Positions 19,801 through 28,167 of a DNA stretch of 64,000 nucleotides are shown here, in pieces; position 1 is the stretch's first letter; every line of letters starts with the position of its first letter. The DNA is from Aurantiochytrium sp. KH105. Taxonomy: Eukaryota; Sar; Bigyra; Thraustochytrida; Thraustochytriidae. The stretch covers positions 496,001 through 560,000 of the forward strand of contig BGKB01000012.1 in assembly GCA_003116975.1 (NCBI GenBank). The letters are read 5' to 3'. The notes under the pieces are model-generated. The model had not been told where the DNA came from. It searched no databases and worked only from the letters and a program-made list of their open reading frames with translations. Position numbers and translations under genes: made by a program.

Positions 19801-22800
19801 TCGCTGACAAGCTGCGGACTGGCAGGATCAACGCAGTTCCACTGATCTTCGAAAACGGTGGACTTGGAGATCAACTGCTCGATTTCATTGATCGCAAACG
19901 TCATCTCTTTTCGCGGAGTGCCCTTCGCGCCATCGTACCAGCCGCAGGAGGCGCGAGCAGTACTGCCAATGTGAATTACGACTATCGCGCGACCGCCGAG
20001 GATGAGGCGCACACCTTTCTGCAAAGCATTATCCTCAACTTGCTCGAGACCCTCATTGGGGACTGTCGCGCGGGCAATACAATCGTCCATCTCTGCGACC
20101 AGAACATCCTTTACAAAGAGGGCTTCATGGCCATTGGCATTCGTCGCAAACAAGCAAACAGCAAGCTTGGCGGCGGTGCACGGAGCGGCGCTGCGGCGCC
20201 CAACCGTCAGCCCCAGGGCGCTGATGCCATGATGGTCACCAAGAACGGTACCATGTGGCGCGCCTCGCCGCTCTGGCGCTCGCAGGCTAACAATCGTCTG
20301 AACATCTACGTTGGCGTTGACCCGAGCCTGCTCCGGACACACAAGCAAGCTCTTGCGGACCAGGATCCCGCCACAGATATGGCTCTTGGCCGCATCGCGG
20401 AGTGCATGCTCCACGAATTTGTCGAGGACGCCACGCGAAGCCACGCCCTTGCTTCCGTCTCGGAGCTGGCCATGCTTGAGGCGCGCCGCGATGGTTTTCT
20501 CCCACGAAGCACGCGATGGCAGCTCGACCGCATGGCCGCTTCGCGCTTGGACCGCTTGACGCACACGAGGGACCAGACGGACCCCGAAGTGGAACGACGC
20601 AATGCCAACGCAAAGCGCCTACCCGTTGGCTGGCGCTTCGACAAGGCCTCCTGGGTCGAGACCTGCTCGGTGCAAAAGGAACTCGCGCTGGAAATTGGCG
20701 ATTACTGTGATACCCTTTTGGAAAAATCGCGGCAAAAAGGTTTGCGAAGGTTCTTTTGTGGGTCTGGTCGCAGGCAATGTAGCATTTTCTACCGCTGGGT
20801 GTATGTGTTCACCTCGGTGTCTCTGCGTCTCTGGTACATTGGTCTGCGTGGCGACATGCAGGTGCATCGCGAAGTGTGCGCCTATATCAAGCACGTTAAC
20901 ATTACCCCGTTCCCGATTGGCAACATCAACCTTTTGCTTTTCGTTCACAAGTTCTTTGCGCGCCCGCTCTTTCTGCTGACCATTCACATTTTTGCGTGGT
21001 CGTGCACGCCTCTTTACATTCAATGCAAGGGCCGGAGCGCATGGGGCAGACTCAAGCCGCCGCATGCCAAGCTGGGTCTTGACACGCCCGGTCGCGCTGC
21101 CGATGTGCTTGCGCTCAAAGAAGCGGCGCGAGCCACAATCTTTGAGGTCCACGTGCTCCGCGACGATGGACAGACACTGGTGCCCGGAATGCTTGCGAGC
21201 GTTCTCGACGAGATCATTCTTACGCGTATGAAGGAGCTCCGACCCTATTGGGCCGAGCGTCGTCGCATGTGCCGAGGCCGCATGCCCTTTCTTAAATTTT
21301 CGCGCGGCACAGAGCGTCTCCTTGAGCAGCAGCTCAAGCCACCCACCAAGACGATGGAAACCACTACACTTGCGCATACAGCGCAGGACTTGCTGATCAT
21401 GGGCGGCGCAGGATCCTCGCACAAGACCATTCACCCAGCACGCGCGGACAAGGTTGACGTCATCATCGATGCCTCGGCGACGCTATTTTACGTTTCCGGT
21501 GGCGTGACAACTTGTCTCATGCAGCTTATCAATCATGAGGGCGTCAACGAAGATTTCAACCTGCACGTGCTGGCCGAGGTTGCGTCGAACTCAACGCCTC
21601 GCATCGCCGCGCCGACGCGCTGCGTTTCCTCGATCCACCCAATTCCACTGCATGATGTGACGAGCTCGCCCGAGTCCTCAATTCACTCCTCGCGGCCTTA
21701 CTTCGACCTGGCCCTGCGAAAGCAGCGCACGACATCTTGGGTCTTGCGCGCGCGCTTTCACCCGCTGCTGCGTGAGCTCATTCGCGGCTGCTGTGAGCTC
21801 CAGGGCGTCGACGATCGCTCTTCCCAGGTGAACGAGTACTTTTCAGAGGTCGTGGTGGCCCTCTACGAATTTTTTGAGCAGTACGATTGGAACACGGCCT
21901 GGACCGATGGCCTTACGTGGCGTGTCTGGGTGCAGACGTGGCTCACGATTCTCGAGGAGAAACCCACGTCTGTGCAGCGGCTCTGGGCGCCTTCTCTGCC
22001 CGGCCTGCAAGAGTCGCTCATCTTCTTTTCCCAGACGCTGCGCTCGTTGTGCTGCGAGTTGCCTCGCGCCGACCTGTACCATTCATCGCACCATGGCATT
22101 GGCGCGCTCAAGGCTATTGTGCACAAGCAACGCTTCAAGTCGCGCGTCATTGTCTGGGATCACGGTATTCTTCTCCGTGAGCGCCTTGATCAGCTTTGTG
22201 CAGATGACTGTCTTCTGAACCCCTTTACACGAAACGCCATCATCGGTCTCACCCGTCTCACCGCGCGTCTCGTTTATAACACCGCCGATCTGATCTGTCC
22301 GTGCACAGACACCAACATGTACCGTTCCTGGATTTGTCTTATCGCCGGCCGACCCTCGCACGGTCCATTTGCGAAGCGCATTCAGCCTATCTCCAACGGC
22401 ACACAGCCGCTGGACGACCAGCTGCAATACAAGCCAATTCGTGGGTTCTACGAGGACCCGAAGCTCGACGAGGCCGAAGGTCCCGTCGTCGATCCGGAAC
22501 ACGTTCACGTGGTCGCGCTTTCGCACGTTTTGCGCATCAAGGACATTGTCAATGCCATCAAGGCCGCTCATCATATCGTGTACACGCGCGGTGTCAGCGT
22601 ATACCGCTTGCACATTTTTGGAGGTCTCGACAAGGATCCCAAGTACACTGCAGAGTGCAAGCAAGCCATTACGGATCTCAAGCTGGAACCTTATGTGACA
22701 CTGCACGGTCTCGGCGCCAAGCTCACGGTGCTCGCCAAGGGTGATCTCTTTATCAACTCCTCGTTTTCTGAGGGCCTCCCAATGGCCATTCTCGAGGCAG

Positions 22801-24101
22801 AGATGGCGCACATGGCCGTCGTATGCACAGACGTGGGCGGCTCACGGCAAGTCGTTCCGGACGCGCGCTCGCGCGCACCACCACGAGACCCCGTAAGTCT
22901 AGGCAATGCACAGATCCTCACACTCTGTGGCTACTATGAAGAAGCCGATGACGCGAAGCTTGACGACCTTCTGTTGAGCACCAAGGCCCGGCGCGGTCGC
23001 GAAGCGATTGGCGAGGCCAACTTTAAGCTTGCGATGAAGGGTCACCAGGAGACGGCTACCTACGACAAGCACCACGATGTCATGCTGCAATACGCAACTG
23101 ATCTCGAGGACCCTTCGGGTGTAAAATTGAATCCACCTCCATACTCGGTGAAGGTCTTCAGTCCCATCAATGTGCAGGTCGCAACCGCGGGCCCGGAAAA
23201 GAAGAGGCGCGGTAAAAAGTCCAATGTGCAGCTCAAGCAAAAGTCGCGCTCAAAGGCACCTACCTCTGGCAGGTCGAACATGTCTCGCGGACCCTTTGAT
23301 GACGATGCCCGTTCCGCCGTTTCTCGAACCACCGCGCACACACGGCGCACCCCTCATGGCAAGTCATCGTATGCCGAGACAGAGCCCGAGGCCTTTGAAG
23401 ACGAGGACTTTTACGAGGACGATAATGATGATGAATACGGCCAAGACGACGAGGACTATGAGGAGAGCGTCTTTACGGATGTGGACGGCACGCCTCTCGA
23501 CGATCTCGTGCCCCGGGTGGTGCAGCGGAGTTCCATGCAGCTTGACATGGACTATGTCCGCAACGTGCGTCATGGGTCGCATCATCCGGACGAAGATGAA
23601 TATGGCGTCTCCCCCTCGCCCTTTCGCAGTGGCGCGACCTCCCTGAGACCCATGTCGACCGTGATGGCCGCTCTCCGGAGAAATTCGGCGACGCACTCAG
23701 CCGACGGTGAGCGCCGACAGTACGAACAAGATCGTAGCCCTGGCCACACCACAGGCGGACGCTCAGAGGCGCCGTTGCAGCGCGCGGCAACATTGCTCGA
23801 CCTGAATGGAGATGGGACACACTCGGGAAGGTCCGGCCCAACTTCTTCGTCTCGAATCAGTGCTGGCATTCTGTCGTTGTTTCGCTCATCAGGACCGCAA
23901 GAAAGGTCGCCTGCGTCGACCGCTCCTGGTAACCACGGGTCGCAAGCGCTTTCGTTTCGGACGCGTGAGTATTCCGAGGATGATCTGGAAAAGGGCATTT
24001 ATGGCGGTGCGAGGAGCAAGTACGGCGATGAGGATGTGGAGGCAGACCTTGACGACGAGGAAGAAGACGACGCTAGCGACTCTCGGCGGCGAAGGAGGTA
24101 A
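16857..24101 (+). CDS. Giant polytopic membrane protein with C-terminal PelF/GT4-like glycosyltransferase
   Basis: The product is 2414 residues. A short N-terminal domain is followed by one membrane helix (about 126-148) and a basic stop. After a linker with a potential cytosolic helical part there are about 14-16 further hydrophobic helices (about 300-950). A soluble middle region (about 960-1530) contains one or two more hydrophobic segments near 1320-1385. From about 1530 the sequence resembles PelF-type (DUF3492) glycosyltransferases: a YVSGGV motif, ADLYHSS, and WDHGILLRER, like the HGIYxRER motif of PelF. A GT4 donor-site motif with the EX7E pattern (SEGLPMAILEAE) lies near 1965. The tail (about 2080-2414) is disordered, first basic and then acidic. 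PelF uses UDP-glucose to build a secreted polysaccharide in bacteria; here a membrane-coupled polysaccharide synthase is plausible but inferred. The ATG has A at -3. Confidence 0.8.
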   Translation: MSGSECSVDAFAWVEASQHAPTTLDWSLNGKLAPNFNRNQVTIVVPVLKLDGLLPVACRDSEVIAAGTLLDGSQQNYTGEWSEQDLGYRIIVNAPVGINALEISLDNRYVTTLDYSPLEPEVRRNVLYTILGAVGFAFLWVLLYIGIDSCRRYRRRRRLRRRDRARVTGKDGPDLESEPESVDLEDQESGRGSSSGGSMKYTNLLRQQRPEKRTREVQQMQLKAHREIRDAAMVKFKTFLPEDPMAVAVWLETTVCHLEDFKQVYGITLFDIARQTHTYLLQKLRPGGAKGMSWEMPEWSRMALIRDGYFFVIVVMAELILEGFTGSGVFTSEQMSRGTKDMVTIALAVGLSCVLPFMMSMSRNASPFLYQLVLASVPTVLCRDLTGGIICASLAGVIAFVITICIHQWNAALAALVGLIAFEFGLFMLFATMLYLFRVPDPHVQLAGGRNPIYLFLVVLVMMVPFALNRLIHKDSDYFWVGVHAASMFLAITVMAIRIRVLAKAWNLWLPGLLRLASEMKQGDVTENLASRTRRDREEALWIVNRKIPDSDQWKPYEETATAGFWEYYGMAMEELRKTAIGTPERRSGELFDGNANEIVHGVLYFVILSFSAVPLFFSKGTSSTVSRGVLFAMIAFLFSAGTIELFVGQIADAKQQENHELLIPASKRIVRVIEQKMHHARLEAYGRVICSYQLTVLRWFILATIVVYLLEPAALFVTLPFSTGYNLVLFAMISRMFLSGYADRAHVAVIMGILVGAFVFLLFSVVTLYSTQIAPLVVLTCLAIRALRYVALSYATFDSGAPMLVSNMILDVTRASFVHMILTVSTAVLSFWAGEAAMLKINESFFSKASITSSAAIFASAIAATVLANVVVYGFYPFMRLFRLRSLVEWDELVEYRVTCFLAFLAGFVYLYLSPLSLGALLGFVTATIIYAHTVRHLVLQPRNTWHNTIDPNDIPMTSGKRILDGGGLTQVKPEIREQQLADKLRTGRINAVPLIFENGGLGDQLLDFIDRKRHLFSRSALRAIVPAAGGASSTANVNYDYRATAEDEAHTFLQSIILNLLETLIGDCRAGNTIVHLCDQNILYKEGFMAIGIRRKQANSKLGGGARSGAAAPNRQPQGADAMMVTKNGTMWRASPLWRSQANNRLNIYVGVDPSLLRTHKQALADQDPATDMALGRIAECMLHEFVEDATRSHALASVSELAMLEARRDGFLPRSTRWQLDRMAASRLDRLTHTRDQTDPEVERRNANAKRLPVGWRFDKASWVETCSVQKELALEIGDYCDTLLEKSRQKGLRRFFCGSGRRQCSIFYRWVYVFTSVSLRLWYIGLRGDMQVHREVCAYIKHVNITPFPIGNINLLLFVHKFFARPLFLLTIHIFAWSCTPLYIQCKGRSAWGRLKPPHAKLGLDTPGRAADVLALKEAARATIFEVHVLRDDGQTLVPGMLASVLDEIILTRMKELRPYWAERRRMCRGRMPFLKFSRGTERLLEQQLKPPTKTMETTTLAHTAQDLLIMGGAGSSHKTIHPARADKVDVIIDASATLFYVSGGVTTCLMQLINHEGVNEDFNLHVLAEVASNSTPRIAAPTRCVSSIHPIPLHDVTSSPESSIHSSRPYFDLALRKQRTTSWVLRARFHPLLRELIRGCCELQGVDDRSSQVNEYFSEVVVALYEFFEQYDWNTAWTDGLTWRVWVQTWLTILEEKPTSVQRLWAPSLPGLQESLIFFSQTLRSLCCELPRADLYHSSHHGIGALKAIVHKQRFKSRVIVWDHGILLRERLDQLCADDCLLNPFTRNAIIGLTRLTARLVYNTADLICPCTDTNMYRSWICLIAGRPSHGPFAKRIQPISNGTQPLDDQLQYKPIRGFYEDPKLDEAEGPVVDPEHVHVVALSHVLRIKDIVNAIKAAHHIVYTRGVSVYRLHIFGGLDKDPKYTAECKQAITDLKLEPYVTLHGLGAKLTVLAKGDLFINSSFSEGLPMAILEAEMAHMAVVCTDVGGSRQVVPDARSRAPPRDPVSLGNAQILTLCGYYEEADDAKLDDLLLSTKARRGREAIGEANFKLAMKGHQETATYDKHHDVMLQYATDLEDPSGVKLNPPPYSVKVFSPINVQVATAGPEKKRRGKKSNVQLKQKSRSKAPTSGRSNMSRGPFDDDARSAVSRTTAHTRRTPHGKSSYAETEPEAFEDEDFYEDDNDDEYGQDDEDYEESVFTDVDGTPLDDLVPRVVQRSSMQLDMDYVRNVRHGSHHPDEDEYGVSPSPFRSGATSLRPMSTVMAALRRNSATHSADGERRQYEQDRSPGHTTGGRSEAPLQRAATLLDLNGDGTHSGRSGPTSSSRISAGILSLFRSSGPQERSPASTAPGNHGSQALSFRTREYSEDDLEKGIYGGARSKYGDEDVEADLDDEEEDDASDSRRRRR

Positions 24102-24810
24102 ATCGTGTATGCATTGAAAATCCCGGGTTGCCCGATGACGATATACGACCCTGGCAATCCGTGTTTAGGAATTTGCACTAGCAACTAGAATAAATGTGTA
24201 TCTGTTTTTGGTTAACGTCTTCAAATTCTCGGAAAGCTTGTGTTGAGTTGCTGGCGCGTGTGTGCGTTTGGAGGCCTGCCCTCCGTCCGAGTTTCAGGGT
24301 CCACGCACATCACATTTGCGAGGAGGGTGGCAAAGCCAAATATTGCAGCAAGGGTTTCGACAATTTCGCCAGACTCTCACTCCACGAAGTCGGCAGCGTC
24401 TCCAGCGCCGCCATATCCTGGACTCGCCCGTGAATCGCTCGCTCGCTTGCTCGCTCGCTCGCCGTCCTCTCCTCCCCCTCCTCCTCCGCAAGGCAGCCGA
24501 GGCAGCACAGAGCCAGAACCAGCGCGGATGGGGGGCCAAGTGGATCTTCGCGCGGCGGCAAGTGGAGCAAAGCGCGGCGGCAAGTGGCGCAACGCGGCGG
24601 CAAGTGGAGCAAACGCGGCCCGGCGCGGCGCGGCAGAGGCGAAAGCAGAACAGCAAATCCACAATCCAAGCCAAGCCGAGCCGAGCCAGGCCGAGCCAGG
24701 CCACGCCAGGCCACGCCAAGCGAGCGAGGCCGCGCCGAGCGAGGCCAGGCCACGCGGCTCCCTCGCGCGCTGCCGCGCGAGGAAGGAGCGGGCGGAGGAG
24801 GCGGAGCAGG
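24102..24810. other. Intergenic region and repeat-rich leader of the capping-enzyme gene
   Basis: After about 120 bases of 3' flank the sequence turns into a GC-rich leader with GCTC tetranucleotides (24435-24464), three 20-22 bp direct repeats (24551-24613) and GCCAGGCC/GCCGAG-type pentamers (about 24667-24765). The frame of the downstream gene is open through part of it, but no in-frame ATG precedes 24811. Confidence 0.5.
24551..24613 (+). repeat. Three direct repeats of about 20-22 bp in the capping-enzyme leader
   Basis: Units begin at 24551, 24573 and 24593 and share the core CGCGGCGGCAAGTGGAGCAA, with one base changed in the middle copy. They lie about 200 bp upstream of the ATG, probably in the 5' leader or promoter. 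Confidence 0.6.
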
Positions 24811-24983
24811 ATGGCGGACGACTGGAGACGCCGAGATCGCGATGGCCCCGGCGCGGGCCCCGGCGGCGGCGGCGGCGGCCGAGCAGGACCGCGCGCGCCG
24901 AGGGGAGGCCGGAGCGGAGGCGGCGGCGGCGGCCGGAACAGCAACTTTGGCCGTAGACATGGGCATGGTGGGAACAACAGCAA

Positions 24984-25018
<35 letters not shown>

Positions 25019-28000
25019 ATAACAACAATCTTGGGAACTTTAGAGGTGGGGGCGCCGACCAGGGGAGCGGGTGGACGACCGTGGGCGGCGGAGGCCGCTT
25101 CTCGCACCCTTCGCCAACTTCGTCCGTGGCGTCCGGACCTGCCTCGGCGCCCATGCCACCCGGCGGTGCAGTCCCACTCAACCGACGAGATTTCTCTTCG
25201 CAAAAGGATGCCGTCGCGGCTGCCGGGATCTCCGAAAACCAGGAAATCAAAAATGTCAAGGTCGTGGAAGTCGGCGTTGGAGGCACGCTAGTGGAGCTGA
25301 AGCAAAATATCTTTGGTCTCGTGAGCGGACTGGAACTTCAATCTGCGAACGGCACGCTCGAAGTCGTGGTTGTGACCAAAGTGCTGGCCTCGGGTCTGGT
25401 GCTTCTGCGCTGGGGCCTGGCACGCGAACCGGAAAAAGACGGTCCGCTCATTATTCTCGATCTCAATGGCGTGCTTGTGAATCGGCCAAACTTCAAGGAC
25501 CGTGGCCGCCACGGGCCTTCCGGCAGTCGCCCGACCTTTACGCGGCGACCCTTTTGCGATGAATTCATCCACTTTTGCATGGAGCACTTTCATGTTGGCG
25601 TGTGGTCTTGCGGCAAAAGCCAGAACATGGAGATGGAACTCTTTGATGCGTATCCGGGACGGGTGCTCTTCCAATGGGACCAGGAGAAGTCCACCAACGA
25701 ATGGCCTCGGAGGTCCGTCGTGTCCGAGGCGAAGCCCCTTTTTCTCAAGGATCTAAACAACATCTGGAGCGCCTTTGAAGGCCGCTTCACGGCTGCAAAC
25801 ACCTTGCTGCTCGATAACCACGCGGAAAAATTTGAGCGCAACCCCGTGGCAACCTGTGTCCTGGTTCCCGACTTTGATCCGCAACATCCTGACAACATCT
25901 TGAGCCCCACGGGTGACTTTTGCCGCGCGCTGGCACAGTACGCGACAGAAGCGACACGGGAAGGAAGTTCGCGTCCTGCAAGTCTGGATTCTATTCAGCA
26001 AGTCTACCTGCGCGATCGTCTGGCGACCGTCTTTACGTCGAGCGAGATCATGAAGAGAAACTGCCCGGACCGTGATGTTGGCTTTTACATGCAACATCGC
26101 GATATACCGGGCCCGCGTGCAGAGCCTTTCCGACTCTCCAAGCTCCTTTCCGTTGGGCAAGAGCATAAGCGCTGGGTCGTCTGCGAGAAGTCGGACGGCG
26201 TGCGCCACATGCTTCTCGGCTTACCCGGGCCCGGACGCGAATGCTTTCTTGTCGATCGCGCATGGAAGTTTCGCTACGTCGGTTCCTTCGAGGCCAACAA
26301 CGCGGACGGTGATGAACTAGATTCCAAGGATGACTGGCTTCTGTTGGATGGTGAGATTGTTGCTGAAAATGGGTACCTTATCTTTGACGTCGTTCGCCTC
26401 GGCGCGCGAGACGTGGGTGCTCTTTCGGATTTACGCGAACGCATGAGCCTCTGGCGCGACTTTCGTGGCGATCGTGATTCGCTTGGTAAGCTTTCTTTGA
26501 TTGACAAGGTGTTCGTGGACCTTTGTGAGATTTCGACGCTGCAAGAGGCGGCACACACCTTTACCTACCCACACGTTGGCGAGGTATCTTGCGACGGTTT
26601 GGTGCTTACTCCTCTGCAAAAGAATTATTACGAGTACACGGTCATCAAGTACAAGCCCGTGGAAGAGCTGACGGTGGACTTTCGCATCTTCACTCGGGAT
26701 CTCAATGGTAAAAAGCCTCGCGTGCCATTACACTTGTCAGACCATGTCACTGTCGCAGGGCGATCTGGAATGACAGACATCGAGACCAGCGAGGGCGTAG
26801 TGGACGATGAGTTGCGTGATGAGATCAATCGACATGGAGGCAATCGTGGGCGCGGCGGATCGCGGAAACCGTCCAGCACGATTGTGGAATGTCGCTTTGA
26901 CAAAGACTTGGGCGCATGGCGCGGGGTTCGCGGACGTTTTGACAAGGTTCGCCCGAACTCTCTCCGAACGGGATGGAGCGTTATCGAATCTGTTGCCGAA
27001 GCCATTTCTGTCAAAGACCTCATTCAGCGCGTCGAGGCACTAGTGCAAGAATACCCGGAAGGCGTCATTGAGGAGAACGAGGTCGCCACGGTCGCTGCGC
27101 ACTATAATGAGCGGCAAAGCGAGCGAAACAATAAGGGCAGGGATCAGCTCGATGCAGGCATTGCGAATCTGCGCAAGTTAAACAATTGGGCAAAGGCGGT
27201 CATGATTCACGAATGCTGCATGGGCAAACTGACGAACGGTCCGGAGACAAAGTCGTCCTCCGCGAGTCTGCCAGGTATTCCCAAGATGCTGGGACCGAAT
27301 TCGAGAAATATGAGCCACAAGGCCGTCCGCGAAGCGGAGCGCGCGCAACCCAAACGTCAGGCCCCTATGCGCATTCTAGATTTGGCGTGTGGGCGCGGAG
27401 GGGACCTTGCCAAGTGGCGTGCGAGCGCGGCAACAATTCAGTCATATGTCGGGGTCGATATTGCAAGCGTGGCACTGGAAGAGGCGCGTCGTCGCGCCCC
27501 ATCCGGCAACCAGCACGTCTTTGTGGAAGGAGACATCTCCGATCCTGCACTGGAGGAGCATGAAGCCTTCAAGGGCCAATCTTTTGATGTTGTAAGCACC
27601 CAGTTCGCCTTTCATTATCTATGCGGCGAGGAAGATCGCTGTGAGCGCTTCTTTTCGCTCTGCAGCAATGCGCTCTCCAGTCCCGCGCAGAGTGTGGAAG
27701 GACGGGACACTTTCGAGCCTCTTTTGCTCGTGTCAACCACGGACGCAGACGTCTTGCACGCGCGCCAACCCAATTTCTCCAACAAGGTGTGCGCCGTGTC
27801 CTTTGCGGATCCTCTACCCGCTGATCCAGCGGACATCGCTTTTGGAAGTGCCTACAGCTTTTCCCTTGGCGATGCTGTTCAGGACTGCAAGGAGTTCGTT
27901 GTCCCCGAAGCGCGCATCAAAGCGATGGCAGCTCGCCACGGCCTCGAGCTCGTCGTCTCTCAGAACCTTTCTGCCTTTGTATCAGACAAGTGCAAAGCGT

Positions 28001-28125
28001 ACGAGGCAATGCTGCACTCGATGTCCGTGATTGGTCACAAAACGCAGGGCAGGCCCCCCATGTCTCAGGACGAGTGGGAGGCTATTCAGCTTTACAAGAT
28101 GATGGTCTTTAGAAAAACAAAATAG
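24811..28125 (+). CDS. Three-domain mRNA capping enzyme: HAD/FCP1-like + guanylyltransferase + cap (guanine-N7) methyltransferase
   Basis: The product is 1104 residues from the ATG at 24811 (A at -3, G at +4). The first about 120 residues are a Gly/Arg- and Asn-rich tail. Residues about 210-390 form a HAD/NIF (FCP1-like) domain of the DLNG class: D217-L-N219-G for motif I, VWSCGK for motif II, a KPLFLKDL Lys, and LLLD335-N for motif IV. Residues about 440-740 are an mRNA guanylyltransferase: EK460SDG (the GMP-accepting Lys), FLVDR, YLIFDVV, D513GE, DGLVLTP, IKYKP, and RFDKVRPN in the OB fold. Residues about 850-1104 are an Abd1-type methyltransferase: LDLACGRGGD (SAM loop), QFAFHY, and the closing MVFRK. 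Steps 2 and 3 of capping are therefore both present in one nuclear enzyme. No canonical RNA triphosphatase (TTM or Cys-phosphatase) domain is visible. The gene is convergent with the next at 42 bp. Confidence 0.92.
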
Positions 28126-28167
28126 GTTAGACGCTTTTTGCATGCCCCTGGTGTATCATTTTGGATT

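Noticed and set aside
19398-20564. Minus-strand frame inside the glycosyltransferase gene (about 388 codons)
   Set aside because: It lies wholly within the better-supported coding frame and has no domain character of its own.
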